From Pirellulaceae bacterium (GTDB taxonomy: Bacteria > Planctomycetota > Planctomycetia > Pirellulales > Pirellulaceae), in assembly GCA_023382975.1 (NCBI GenBank), contig JAHDXO010000046.1:1-55611 (forward strand): a DNA stretch of 55,611 nt, in the 5' to 3' direction. Below are positions 32,428 to 42,077 of this stretch, one piece after another. The first letter of the stretch is position 1; every line of letters starts with the position of its first letter. A model generated the notes under the pieces. The model searched no databases, was not told the DNA's origin, and worked only from the letters and a program-made list of their open reading frames with translations. The translations under genes were made by a program, and so were the position numbers.

Positions 32428-33882
32428 ATGCCGGCCTACGGCGTGGTGTTCCGGGCCCACGCGGGCACGCTGCACGAGACCGCCTTGCTGCTGCGCGCCG
32501 GATCGAACTCGGGCCATTGGGATCCCGACCCGCTGAACGTCATCCTGTACGGCAAGGGGGCGCCGCTGTCGCCCGGCACGGGCTACCAGTACTACGGCGG
32601 CGTCGGCACGCACAACGGCGCCGTGTATCACAACCGCGTGCGGGTCGGCCGCCATGACCGGGCTGAACTGTTCGGCCGGGTGGACGTCACCGTCGCCGAC
32701 TATGGCTTCGGCCCGAACGCCGACTATGCGATGGCCGACCGCTATCTGCCGCCCGAGATGTTCGACGACGGCCGGGGCGAGATGAGTTGGCGGCGGCACG
32801 TGCTGTTCCTGAAGAGCCACGCGGCGGAAGGTCCCAGCTACTTCGTGCTGCGCGATACCTTCCCTGGCGGCGAGGGGCGGAGCAAATGGTGGACTTGGCT
32901 GAACCTGGAAGGCCCCGACAAGATCCGCGTGGAGGGCACGGCGTTCGAGAAAGACAAGGTGCCCGTCGAGAAGGTCATCGCCGAGGCCGACATGCCGCGG
33001 CGTCGCGGCCAGATCCTGGACATGGCCACCGACTTCGGCGCCTCCTCCTGGTTCTGGTTCACCGAACCCTATGACATCTGCGTCCGGGCGGTCATGCAGT
33101 ACGCGGCCAGCCACGGCGCCAGCGAGACCAAGACGATCGTCGAGGCGTTGGCCGGCGCGGGGCAGGACTACTTCTATGTGGTCGTTCCGAGGAAGAACGG
33201 CGAGGCGCCGCCCGCCTGCGAGAAGTTGGCGGACGGGGCGCTCAAGATCGTGACGACCGAGGCCGCCGACTACGTCTTCGTCTCCGACGCACCGATCCGG
33301 TTCGAGCGGGACGGCGTGCTGTTCGAGGGCCGGGCCGGCGCGGTGCGCGTCTTCAAGGACCGCGTGGCGCTGTGCATGAACTCGGGCAGCGGCCGAATCG
33401 GCTATCGTGGGATGATCTTCGAGGGACCAGGCCCCTTTGAGAAAGTGGTGGCGATGAAGGACCTGAAGCCCGGCGTCACGACAGTCGAAGGCGGCTACGA
33501 GAAGAGGATCGTAAGCGTCGACATCGGCCAGGGGATCACCGTGCGCGGCGAAGGTTCCTTCGAGGCCAAGCTGGACGGCGAGACGATCCGGATCAACACC
33601 ACCGGCCGCGCCCGCATGCTGCACGTCACCCAGCCACCGTTCATCGCTCGGCCGCAGTACTGGATCGACGGGCAGGAGCACATGGCGAGCTGGACCGACT
33701 ACCCGGCCAGCGGCTGGGGCACGTACAAGAACACCTGGCTGATCGCCCTACCCGTGCCGGAGGGCGAGCACGAGTTGGTGGTCAAGGACTACGTCTTCCC
33801 GCCCGTTTGGGCGCGACCCTTCACGCCGCTCATCGGCACCCCTGCTTTTCGCGGCGCGGTGTCTGTTGCAACAGGACGGTGA
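32428..33882 (+). CDS. C-terminal part of the interrupted polysaccharide-lyase-like protein
   Basis: This is the in-frame continuation of the preceding gene after the TAG at 32410-32412. The first ATG is at 32428, giving 484 residues (489 if read from directly after the TAG). It has no ribosome binding site or signal peptide, so independent export is unlikely. FMPAYGVVFRAHAGTLHETA matches WLPGFGAVLRAHAGDLNETY in the gene at 37908. Both continue with a beta-sandwich region (QYYGGVGTHNGAVYHNRVRV here) and a shared late segment (DYVFVSDAPIRFERDGVLFE here; TDYVFVSLDGLNFDSADVAF there). The paralogue has Gln at the position of the stop, so a CAG to TAG change is the simplest explanation. Ends 48 bases before the next giant gene. 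Confidence 0.65.
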   Translation: MPAYGVVFRAHAGTLHETALLLRAGSNSGHWDPDPLNVILYGKGAPLSPGTGYQYYGGVGTHNGAVYHNRVRVGRHDRAELFGRVDVTVADYGFGPNADYAMADRYLPPEMFDDGRGEMSWRRHVLFLKSHAAEGPSYFVLRDTFPGGEGRSKWWTWLNLEGPDKIRVEGTAFEKDKVPVEKVIAEADMPRRRGQILDMATDFGASSWFWFTEPYDICVRAVMQYAASHGASETKTIVEALAGAGQDYFYVVVPRKNGEAPPACEKLADGALKIVTTEAADYVFVSDAPIRFERDGVLFEGRAGAVRVFKDRVALCMNSGSGRIGYRGMIFEGPGPFEKVVAMKDLKPGVTTVEGGYEKRIVSVDIGQGITVRGEGSFEAKLDGETIRINTTGRARMLHVTQPPFIARPQYWIDGQEHMASWTDYPASGWGTYKNTWLIALPVPEGEHELVVKDYVFPPVWARPFTPLIGTPAFRGAVSVATGR

Positions 33883-33929
33883 CGTCTACCATGAGAAGAA
33901 ATCCCTCGAAACCACTTCAGGAGAGACCC

Positions 33930-36900
33930 ATGCCAAACAGCGTCAGAAACCTCCGTTCGTCCGCCTTGTCGCTCGCGGCGCTGCTTGCTGGGCTGCTGGG
34001 CGCATCGCCGCTTCCGGCCGCCGAGACGCTTGTCTTGGACCAGCCCGAGTGCGCTGGCATGAGCGGTTTTCGGGCCCATTGGAATCAGCCGATTCCGGTT
34101 GCCCAGGACGGGACGCGGTTGTTGAAGGACAGCGTCGTCAAGGATCGCGGCCAGACGGCCGTCTGGGACGGTGCGACTCCGGGACCGCTGGCCTTCGACG
34201 CGGTACACCGGCACTTGCTGGTGCGTTTCCCCAGCGCGGCGGAGAAGATCGCCCAGGTATTGGCCGCCGGCAAGACGGTCGCGAAGGTCGAGTTGGTATT
34301 GCCGTACCTGGACGAGGAGATCTGGCCGACTGGCTCGGGGGGCGCGGATTACCCGAGCGCCGACGGCTACCGCTACCGGCCGAACTGGGATTGCGACAGA
34401 CTGTATCGCGAGCACCGGCCAAACTGGCATGCCGTGGCGTACCTGTTGCGCAAGCCGTGGCAGGCCGACGCAAACCACGGCCCCACCTACAACGCCGCGA
34501 TCAGCGGGGCGGTCTACTGGAAACGGTTCGGCGCGACCGACACGGCGGAGGACCGGTTCCCCGAACGACTCGGGCCGGTGGAAGTTTCCTCGTACCAGCC
34601 CGGCGGGCGGATGGACGTGACGGCCGTGCTGACCGACGCCGCGTTCGGCAAGACCCTCGGCGAGCGTCTGCGCGCGGTGGCCGACTGCGGGTTCGTGATC
34701 AGCAAGGAGGAGGTCTACGACGCCCGCTACTTCCAGGGCGCCTACGAGTGGGCCATCAGCACCGGCCCGCGCGCCATCTTGATCAAGCAGCCGCAATTGG
34801 TCGTGACACTCAACACCGGCACAGGCCAGCGCGTGACTCTGCCCCCGGCGGCGGACGTGCAAGCCTTGATCGCCGCGCACAAGAAACGGCCGGTCGGGAC
34901 GCCGACCGCCGTGGTGCTGTCGGCCGCGGAGGTGGCCAGGCTCGATGCGCAGTTCGCGCTCAAGCCCGCCTGGATGCCGGACTGGCAGTATGCCCACGTG
35001 CGCCAGCTCATGGGGCTGGAGAGCGGCGGCGAGGTTCAGCCGTTCTTTTACCGGCTGGTGCCGCCCCACGTGATCAACCGCGCCCGCGAGGTGGCCGAGC
35101 GCGAGGCCAAGGCGCGCGGGGGGACCGCCGATCTGGACTACGCCGTCTATCTGGCCTGGGTGGACTGGGTACACGGGCAACCGCCGCGGTTCTGGGAGGG
35201 GCACTTGACCGGCGCGGACAACATCACTCAGTGGTATCACTACCGGGACGCGATGCCGGCGCCGATGCAGGCCTCGATTATCCGCTGCTGGATCGCTTGG
35301 CTGATGCCCGACCGCGAGACGGAACTCGACCCCGCCCTGCGCCGCCAGTACGACAACACTTCCGGCAAGCTCGTGCATCCGATGGTCGACGATCCGCGCG
35401 TGGGCCGGAGCAAGGACGGGAAGCAGGCCGAGTGGAACCAGGGCGACACGTACTACAAGCTGACCGGCGACTGGCGCGGTAACAAGAGCTATTACCGGTC
35501 GGGGTTCACCCGCGAGATGAGCACGGCCAATTTCAACTCGAGCGCCTCCGCCGGGGCGCTGCTGAACGGCCAGATCATCGGGTCGGAAAACGCGATGGCC
35601 GACGGCCGGGCGGGATTGATGAAGTTCCCGTTCTGGATGTGGACCCACAGCGCCGGCGCCGGTCAGGAATACGTCGACCACTACTACTGGGCGATCGCCA
35701 CGGCGGGCAACAAGGTGTTTGCCGACTTCTGCCAACAGCCGGAGGATCAGATGGCCGGCTGGAGCATCATCACCAAGACGGTCAACGATCTGGCGGGGGC
35801 CTATCACCCGAATCTGAAGAAACTGCTGGGACCGGCCAGCCGCACCTACTACGAACACGTGCTTGGGGTGCAAGACGGCCTGTACCACATCCTGCACGTC
35901 CTCTCGCCGCGCGGCGCGCTGAGCGATACCGGCACGGGGGTGCTGCCCGATCTCACGATTCCCAGTGACGCCAACGGCAGAACGCCGCGTCCGATCAGCG
36001 CCTGGGGACGCGACTTCCCGGCTGCAAAGGTGGCGCTGCAGTCCATGTCCGGCCCGTGGGCAGAGCCGTGGTTTGCCGAGTTGGTGGACGACAAGCCGCT
36101 GCCGTGGTCAGCCTTGTTGGAAAAGAAAGTGGTCGCCGACGGCGATTGGGTGACGACCTATTTCGGCGAAAATTATGGGCTTTCATCCATTCGCCTCACC
36201 CCCCAGCGCATCCATGTGCTCGGACACTGGCGGCGCCGGGCGGAGTTGCCGCAGAGCATGACCGACATCGGCACGCTGGATCTGCGGATCGGCTTCAACC
36301 AGACGACCGTGGGCAACGACCTCGAGGGGGTGATCAGCCAGCAGGGCGTCTACCGCTGTTATCAGCACGGCAACAAGCTGATCATGCTGGCCAAGCCCCA
36401 GGCGAACGTCATCAAGGAGCGGGCCGGGGAAAGTCAGTTCGGCAGCCGGAGGCAGCCCGCCCGCGAGATCAAGAGCGTCCAATGCAGCGCCGCGCTGTTC
36501 AACTTCGAGAAGCCGGCGCCGACCTGGGAGATCTACATCGACGCCAGGAAAGTCGAGTCGCTGCCGGCCACCGCCAAGTACGGGCAGGTCATCACAATCC
36601 GCGACGGCGTCAGCTACCTCGCTCTGCGCCCGCTGCCGACCGACGACCTCGGGCGCGACGCCGACGTCACGCTCGAGGCGGGCGAACCACAAACCCAAGC
36701 CTACCACGAGCAGACCAACATCCAGCCGGCGCTGCTGGTACACGCCAACTTCTATCGGCGATCCGCGGCCATGCCGCCCGAGACGCTCGCACGGCTCGAC
36801 GGAGCGTCCTCCGGCTTCGTCGTGGAAATGGCCGACGAGAAGGAGTACGGCAGCTTCGCCAAGTTCCAGACGCATGTGCGCAACGCCAAGTTGAGCGCAG

Positions 36901-37478
36901 AGTTGGGCGCGGTGACCTACACAACCGGCGAGGACACGTTGGCGGCAAGCTGGGACCGTTTCACCGTCAACGGCGTTGATCCCTGCGCCGCTGCCAAAGA
37001 CAGACAGTTGTGGCAAGACACCACGCTGACTCAGATGGGCCGAGCCCGTCTGGAAAAGAACGGCGCCGTCATCGAGCGCGAGCCGTCATGGGCCAACATG
37101 TTCCTGCAGACCTTCCCGAAGCAGAAGATCTACGTGGCGATGAACCTGTTGCCGAACTACCTGGTGTATACCTTCCGCGAGCCGGGCGGCGTGGCGATCC
37201 GCGCCGACGGCGCGTGTTCGATGGGCCGCTGGGCCGTGAAGGACTCGAAAGAGATCGACATCAAGTACCACGCTTTCGGCGGCGAGTACGCGCCGAAGGA
37301 AGACGACCCCGCACCGGCCCGCGTCTTGCTCATCAGCGGCACTCAAGGCAAGCCGCAGGTAACGTTGAACGAAAAGCAAGCCGCGCTCAAGCCGTGGAAA
37401 GACGGCTGGCTCGTCGCTTTGACCGGCACATTTCCCAAGGACGACGAGATCGCGGCGCGGTTGGAGGACGCGCGATGA
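33930..37478 (+). CDS. Giant secreted protein with helical (toroid-like) centre, candidate carbohydrate-active enzyme
   Basis: 1182 residues. The start at 33930 follows CAGGAGAG at good spacing, with a signal peptide (SSALSLAALLAGLLGASPLP). The N-terminal part is a jelly-roll-like domain (HLLVRFPSAAEKIAQVLAAG, KVELVLPYLDEEIWP). The centre, about 340-660, is helical and rich in aromatic residues (DLDYAVYLAWVDWVHGQPPR, GAGQEYVDHYYWAIATAGNK) and contains NSSASAGALLNGQIIGSENA, the type of Asn/His/Tyr-rich surface seen in alpha/alpha-toroid lyases. The rest is beta-rich with two duplicated-looking blocks. I do not recognise the family. Its place between two lyase-like paralogues and before a TIM-barrel protein suggests a shared polymer substrate. 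The closeness to the previous gene argues for one transcript. Confidence 0.7.
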   Translation: MPNSVRNLRSSALSLAALLAGLLGASPLPAAETLVLDQPECAGMSGFRAHWNQPIPVAQDGTRLLKDSVVKDRGQTAVWDGATPGPLAFDAVHRHLLVRFPSAAEKIAQVLAAGKTVAKVELVLPYLDEEIWPTGSGGADYPSADGYRYRPNWDCDRLYREHRPNWHAVAYLLRKPWQADANHGPTYNAAISGAVYWKRFGATDTAEDRFPERLGPVEVSSYQPGGRMDVTAVLTDAAFGKTLGERLRAVADCGFVISKEEVYDARYFQGAYEWAISTGPRAILIKQPQLVVTLNTGTGQRVTLPPAADVQALIAAHKKRPVGTPTAVVLSAAEVARLDAQFALKPAWMPDWQYAHVRQLMGLESGGEVQPFFYRLVPPHVINRAREVAEREAKARGGTADLDYAVYLAWVDWVHGQPPRFWEGHLTGADNITQWYHYRDAMPAPMQASIIRCWIAWLMPDRETELDPALRRQYDNTSGKLVHPMVDDPRVGRSKDGKQAEWNQGDTYYKLTGDWRGNKSYYRSGFTREMSTANFNSSASAGALLNGQIIGSENAMADGRAGLMKFPFWMWTHSAGAGQEYVDHYYWAIATAGNKVFADFCQQPEDQMAGWSIITKTVNDLAGAYHPNLKKLLGPASRTYYEHVLGVQDGLYHILHVLSPRGALSDTGTGVLPDLTIPSDANGRTPRPISAWGRDFPAAKVALQSMSGPWAEPWFAELVDDKPLPWSALLEKKVVADGDWVTTYFGENYGLSSIRLTPQRIHVLGHWRRRAELPQSMTDIGTLDLRIGFNQTTVGNDLEGVISQQGVYRCYQHGNKLIMLAKPQANVIKERAGESQFGSRRQPAREIKSVQCSAALFNFEKPAPTWEIYIDARKVESLPATAKYGQVITIRDGVSYLALRPLPTDDLGRDADVTLEAGEPQTQAYHEQTNIQPALLVHANFYRRSAAMPPETLARLDGASSGFVVEMADEKEYGSFAKFQTHVRNAKLSAELGAVTYTTGEDTLAASWDRFTVNGVDPCAAAKDRQLWQDTTLTQMGRARLEKNGAVIEREPSWANMFLQTFPKQKIYVAMNLLPNYLVYTFREPGGVAIRADGACSMGRWAVKDSKEIDIKYHAFGGEYAPKEDDPAPARVLLISGTQGKPQVTLNEKQAALKPWKDGWLVALTGTFPKDDEIAARLEDAR

Positions 37479-37559
37479 AGTCCGTGCCGAGCGCGATTTG
37501 CGTCGTCAAAGCCCGTGATCCTGCGCCGCCGACTCATGGCAGGATCAGCGGCGCCGGCC

Positions 37560-37880
37560 AGAATCTGGGTCATGGGCGCTGAACGTGGCCCACGGGCGCT
37601 GAACGTGGGTCGTTTGCGACTTGCGTTCGGCGCCCGCAAGCCACAATCGGGCAGGAGACCGTTTGGTGCATGGCCGTCGGTGCTGGTGAAAACTGCGCGG
37701 AATCTTTGTAATACACTCGGCCAAGCTGCTATTTGCTTAGGTGCTCGCCGCGGGTCTCCGACCCCGGCCGGAACCGTTGACCGCAGGTCTCCCCTGGAGT
37801 TCGAGACCCGCGGTCGATCGGTGGCCCACGGGCGCCTCGTGGGCAACGTGCGTTCGGCGCCCGCAAGCTGCGTTTGGGCA
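37560..37880. repeat. Dispersed repeat block, copy B
   Basis: Two GGGCGCTGAACGTGG words are followed by ACTTGCGTTCGGCGCCCGCA at 37619, then CTGGTGAAAACTGCGCGG and TTTGTAATACACTCGG, homologous to copy A at 29800-30035. A 40-base extra segment sits between the two parts here. A further CGTTCGGCGCCCGCAAGC lies near 37852-37869. This block is what separates the third giant gene from the second. Confidence 0.75.
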
Positions 37881-37907
37881 CGCGACGCTACATAGCGGAG
37901 GAATACT

Positions 37908-40900
37908 GTGAGTTCATACCGCAAGACAGTCACTGCATTTGCCGTTGCCGCTGGGCTGGTGTTTCCTGCCGCTGTGTGCGCGGCGGAAGAGCCCTTGGCG
38001 GTGTTCGAGTGCCGGGAATACGTGGGCCGCGACTGGCCGCGGACGCTAGTGACCTATCAGCAGGAATTTGGTCGCGGGCGGGTCCGACCGGGAGAAGGGC
38101 GTCTGCTGGACAGTTCGGGCCGCGAGCAGCCCGTGCAATTCTGGCGAGTCGATCTGCACGAGGATGGTTCGCTGGCCTCGGCGCGCGTTTCGTTCTTCGC
38201 CGAATTGACCAAGGGCGGGAGCTATCGCTATGAGCTCCATTCCGGCGCGCCGGCAGCGGTAAGCACCGTCCCGTCGGTCCGACTGCAGGGCACGGTGCTG
38301 ACGCTGGACAACGGCGTCACCGCAATTCGGCTTCCCGGCGGCCAACGGCAGTTCGCCAAGCCGCTGGTCATGGTTGGAGATCGCGGCACGGCAATCAAGC
38401 ATCTGGATCGTCTCGAGGACGCGGGCATCGCGTCTGGGCCGATCGCGGGGATCCGGCTGGCGGACGGACGCTGGACGGGCGGCAGTTACTTCGCCGCCGA
38501 ATCGATCGAGGCCGTCCGTTTCCGGCAGAAGAGCCGTGCCTCGGAACCCGACCCTGGCACGCTGCGGGCGGCGCTGGAGAAGGCCCCGAAGGTGACCGGC
38601 TACGAGACCCGCGTCACCGAGCAGGGGCCGTTGTTCGCCGAGGCGACGATCCGGTTCGAGTTCGACAACGGCGGCGATTACCGGATGACGGTCCGGGCGC
38701 TGGCCGGCGATCCGGCCCTGCGCGTGGACGAGCTTGTGGACCTGAAGACCAACTGCCCGGACGATGATCCGCTGTATGTGGCCCTGCTGCTCAGCGATGG
38801 CTGGAAACAGGGCGGCTGGAAGCCGGATGCCGCGCTCCTTATGACCACGCGGCGCCAGGACAAGTGCGGGCCGTTCGAGCAGGCACTCCAGCAACACGGC
38901 TACGCATCACGGTACGCCAGCGCGGCGGTGGACTACGGTCGAGATCGGGCGGAACTCACCGACGTGGTGCCGCACGACGTGTGGAGCGAACGGGCGCACT
39001 ATTTCGGCTTGGTCCAAAGTGCCGAGTTGCGGGCCAACAAGGCGGCGGCGTTTCTGGGGGTGGTTCCGATGCATGCGGGATCGTGGCGGGCGGCCCACTG
39101 GGTGTTTCCGCCGAAGAGTCCGCACCTTTTCCAGCAGGTGCTCTCGTACGCGGATGGCTCGCTGGAACTGCGTTGGACGATGCGCGCTCAGCCGCATCCG
39201 CAGAACCTGCTGCACACGGGCGAGTTCGATCCGGAGTTCGGATTGACGGGCATGCGCCGACTGTGGTGTCTGGTGGGCGGCCCGTTCCAATACCACGACA
39301 CGCTGTACCCGCTGCGAGCGTACGAAGGCAGTGTGAACCTGGACAACTACAAGGACTGGAACCTGGCCTGGTCCGACGAGACGCGAGCGGCGCAGTCCGT
39401 GCCGCTGTCGTCGGACGATGCCAACTCCGGCCCGATCGGGCACTTGAACGTCGCTTTCATTTGCGATGACCCACAATACGCCTGGGCCAGTCATTACCGC
39501 CAGGCGGAGAAGCTGACCTGGGCCGTGGACTTGAAGCGGAAGCTCCAGAGTTCGAGCCTGTCGGCGGCGGAGCGTGGGCACATCCGGCGCAACATCGCGG
39601 CGTTCTGCTACATGATCTCCGAGCCGGACCTGAACACACGCGCCTCAATGACACACCAGGGCAACCCGAACATGCCGGTCAACCGGTTCTTCGCGCTGCC
39701 GTTTGCCGCGGCGCTGATCCCCGATCATCCGCTGGCCCAGCGGTGGATGGACGTCTCGGCGGACTACGTGCGATATAAAGCGGGCGGCAACGTGGCTCCG
39801 CTGGGCGCGTGGAGCGAGTTGATTACCTACTATGCCGCCAGTGCTCCGACGGTGATGCACGGCGCTCTGCAGGCCCGCCGCGCGGGCCGCTTGGACGCCA
39901 ACACCGCGAGACTGGCCGTGGCGCCAGTGGATTTCACGCTCAAGCTGCTCGCACCCGTCGATCCGCGGTTCGACGCGCGGGTCGTGCCGGGCTTTGGCCA
40001 TGAAGGCGCGCTGATGTTCAATCAGTGGACGCCCGCCGCAGCGCTGATCGCGACATCGGCAGATGAGAATCTGCCCGTGGGGCAAGCTTCCAGCTTGCCA
40101 TTCCCGGCCCATTCGCAAGCTGGAAGCTTACGCCACGGCGATCCGGATCTGGCCGCCGCCTTCATCTGGGCCTGGGATCAACAGAAGCGGCCCGGCGCGA
40201 TGCAGCACGACAACGGCTTCACGGAACTGGCGGGCGACCAGTCGGGGCTGCTGTCGCAGGCCACTCCCGAGCTGATTCGGCGGCAACTGGCCAGCGTCTG
40301 GCTGCCCGGTTTCGGCGCGGTTCTGCGGGCCCATGCAGGCGATCTGAACGAGACCTACCTGGGCTATCGGCAGGGATACTTGGCCAGCCATTCCGATGCG
40401 AACCAAGGCGACTTCGTGATCTATGCCAAGGGCGTTCCGTTGACCGTCATGAGCCTCAGCGGCTACGCGATCCACGGCGGCGATTACAAGCAACTGTACG
40501 ACCAGTTCGGCTGGCACAGCCGGGTGCGGTTCGGCCGGCAGACCGACGATGGCGGCTGGCCCGGCGGCGGCCCGATTTCGGGCGTCCACCGGCATTTCTT
40601 CAGCGGCTCGGCGGACTACCTGCGCGGCGTCGGCGACTACAGCCACACGGCGGCCGATCCGAAGGTGCCGTTTGCCAGAGATCTGAGCGCGCCGGACACC
40701 GTGCGCTGGACCCGGCAGATTCTCTTCCTGAAGGACAAGCAGGCGGCGGGGCCGAACTACTTCGTCTTCCGTGATAGCTACCGGAATCGCGACCGGGGCG
40801 ACAAGACCGATCTGCCGCAAACCTGGTGGTATCAGCGGACGCTGGGGACCAAGGCTCAGGTAAGCGCGTCGGACCGCGGCTTTGAGTACGCCAGCCCGTG

Positions 40901-41948
40901 GGGCCAGAAGATGAGTACGGTCTTCGTCCAGCCGGCGCGAGTCCAGATCGAAAGCCGCGATGCGACAACACAAGCCACCTTGTACAACCAACTGGCGCGA
41001 ACGTGGCTGGCCGCCGAGTCGCCGGTGGTGCGGCGTGAGGGCGAGGCCAACTGCACCGTCGCCGAGTCGATGACAGTCACCGCAGCCGGGCCGATGGCGC
41101 CCGGGCAAGACGCGGTGGTCGTCATCTATCCGCGCGGCAACAACGAAGCGGCGCCGCGCTGCGAGCCGCTGGCCGAGGGAGCGGCGCGAATCGTCACTTC
41201 GAACGGGACGGACTATGTGTTCGTCAGTCTGGACGGCCTGAATTTCGACAGCGCGGATGTCGCGTTCGAAGGCGTCGCGGGGGCGGTGCGGGTCTTCCGC
41301 GACGAGGTCCACTTGATCGTGGCCGAGGGCGCCGGCGCCGTCCGCTACAAGGGCTTCACGCTGAAAGCGGCTCAGCCAGCCACGAAGATTGTGCCGCTGG
41401 CCGAGATCGAACGCGGCGGAACGGCCGAAATCGCGGCGCCGAGGTTCACGATCGCTTTCGACCTGGACGAGCGGACCGGGAAGGTCGAGCAAGTGGCGGA
41501 CGGCGTGTGGAAGCAGACGCGAACCAACGGCGTGGCCTATGCCTTCGATTCCGAACAACCCTTGTCGTTCATCCAGGATGAGGCCGTCTTTCGCGGGAAA
41601 CGTGGCGGCATTGTGGTGGACGATGCGGCCAGAACGGTGCGTCTGGTTCTGCTGGACGGCCGGCAGATCGGCTTCGGCAGGTTGCTGGCGGAGGTGGGTA
41701 CCGGGCCATACGACGTAACGTTCCATCGCGACAAGGTTGTCGGCCGGAGCGAAGGACCTGGACGGTTTCTGCACCTGACGATGCCGGAAGGGATCGTCCA
41801 GTTGCCGGGACTGACGATTGGCGGGATCAGCTACGCGCCCGGAACTTACGGCGACATCGCCATCGTTCCTGTGCTGGACGACCAGTGCGACTTCATCCTG
41901 CACAACCTTAAACAACCGCCCGTATTCCGCCGTTGGCAGCAATGGTAA
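37908..41948 (+). CDS. Giant secreted polysaccharide-lyase-like protein, paralogue of 30148-33882
   Basis: 1346 residues from a GTG at 37908 with GGAGG 6 bases upstream. Signal peptide TAFAVAAGLVFPAAVCAAEE. A beta-rich N-terminal region (to about 500) is followed by a helical centre (about 520-790: MTHQGNPNMPVNRFFALPFA, GGNVAPLGAWSELITYYAAS) and beta-sandwich C-terminal parts (FGWHSRVRFGRQTDDGG, ILFLKDKQAAGPNYFVFRDS). It shares domain order and many words with the interrupted gene at 30148. Heparinase II/III-like lyase activity is a guess from the helical-plus-beta layout. Residues 724-743 (VGQASSLP through QAGSLRH) are encoded by an inserted 60-bp palindromic repeat absent from the paralogue; it falls between ADEN and DPDL, which join directly as ADQ-DPAF in the other protein. 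The end is followed by a second copy of that repeat. Confidence 0.75.
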   Translation: MSSYRKTVTAFAVAAGLVFPAAVCAAEEPLAVFECREYVGRDWPRTLVTYQQEFGRGRVRPGEGRLLDSSGREQPVQFWRVDLHEDGSLASARVSFFAELTKGGSYRYELHSGAPAAVSTVPSVRLQGTVLTLDNGVTAIRLPGGQRQFAKPLVMVGDRGTAIKHLDRLEDAGIASGPIAGIRLADGRWTGGSYFAAESIEAVRFRQKSRASEPDPGTLRAALEKAPKVTGYETRVTEQGPLFAEATIRFEFDNGGDYRMTVRALAGDPALRVDELVDLKTNCPDDDPLYVALLLSDGWKQGGWKPDAALLMTTRRQDKCGPFEQALQQHGYASRYASAAVDYGRDRAELTDVVPHDVWSERAHYFGLVQSAELRANKAAAFLGVVPMHAGSWRAAHWVFPPKSPHLFQQVLSYADGSLELRWTMRAQPHPQNLLHTGEFDPEFGLTGMRRLWCLVGGPFQYHDTLYPLRAYEGSVNLDNYKDWNLAWSDETRAAQSVPLSSDDANSGPIGHLNVAFICDDPQYAWASHYRQAEKLTWAVDLKRKLQSSSLSAAERGHIRRNIAAFCYMISEPDLNTRASMTHQGNPNMPVNRFFALPFAAALIPDHPLAQRWMDVSADYVRYKAGGNVAPLGAWSELITYYAASAPTVMHGALQARRAGRLDANTARLAVAPVDFTLKLLAPVDPRFDARVVPGFGHEGALMFNQWTPAAALIATSADENLPVGQASSLPFPAHSQAGSLRHGDPDLAAAFIWAWDQQKRPGAMQHDNGFTELAGDQSGLLSQATPELIRRQLASVWLPGFGAVLRAHAGDLNETYLGYRQGYLASHSDANQGDFVIYAKGVPLTVMSLSGYAIHGGDYKQLYDQFGWHSRVRFGRQTDDGGWPGGGPISGVHRHFFSGSADYLRGVGDYSHTAADPKVPFARDLSAPDTVRWTRQILFLKDKQAAGPNYFVFRDSYRNRDRGDKTDLPQTWWYQRTLGTKAQVSASDRGFEYASPWGQKMSTVFVQPARVQIESRDATTQATLYNQLARTWLAAESPVVRREGEANCTVAESMTVTAAGPMAPGQDAVVVIYPRGNNEAAPRCEPLAEGAARIVTSNGTDYVFVSLDGLNFDSADVAFEGVAGAVRVFRDEVHLIVAEGAGAVRYKGFTLKAAQPATKIVPLAEIERGGTAEIAAPRFTIAFDLDERTGKVEQVADGVWKQTRTNGVAYAFDSEQPLSFIQDEAVFRGKRGGIVVDDAARTVRLVLLDGRQIGFGRLLAEVGTGPYDVTFHRDKVVGRSEGPGRFLHLTMPEGIVQLPGLTIGGISYAPGTYGDIAIVPVLDDQCDFILHNLKQPPVFRRWQQW
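40077..40136. repeat. 60-bp palindromic repeat inside a coding region
   Basis: Starts GTGGGGCAAGCTTCCAGCTT and ends AAGCTGGAAGCTTACGCCAC; the two arms are complementary around an ATTCCCGGCCCATTCG centre. It is 20 codons long and keeps the frame open. 56 of 60 bases match the intergenic copy at 41968-42027. Confidence 0.9.
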
Positions 41949-41967
41949 GCACCGTTCGAGGAACTGA

Positions 41968-42027
41968 GTGGGGCGAGCTTCCAGCTTGCCATTCCCGCCG
42001 GATTCGCAAGCTGGAAGCTTACGCCAC
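41968..42027. repeat. 60-bp palindromic repeat, intergenic copy
   Basis: Same element as 40077-40136 (GTGGGGCGAGCTTCCAGCTT ... ACGCCAC). It lies 20 bases after the stop of the gene at 37908 and 50 bases before the next start, where a strong hairpin could set mRNA stability between the two genes. Confidence 0.9.
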
Positions 42028-42077
42028 GGAGACGGCAGAGCCGCAGCACGGACAGGTCACAACCGAAAGGAGACTTC

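Noticed and set aside
31084..33681. Minus-strand frame of 865 codons opposite the interrupted giant gene
   Set aside because: It runs across the plus-strand TAG and could tempt a caller to prefer it, but the plus strand aligns with its paralogue on both sides of the stop.
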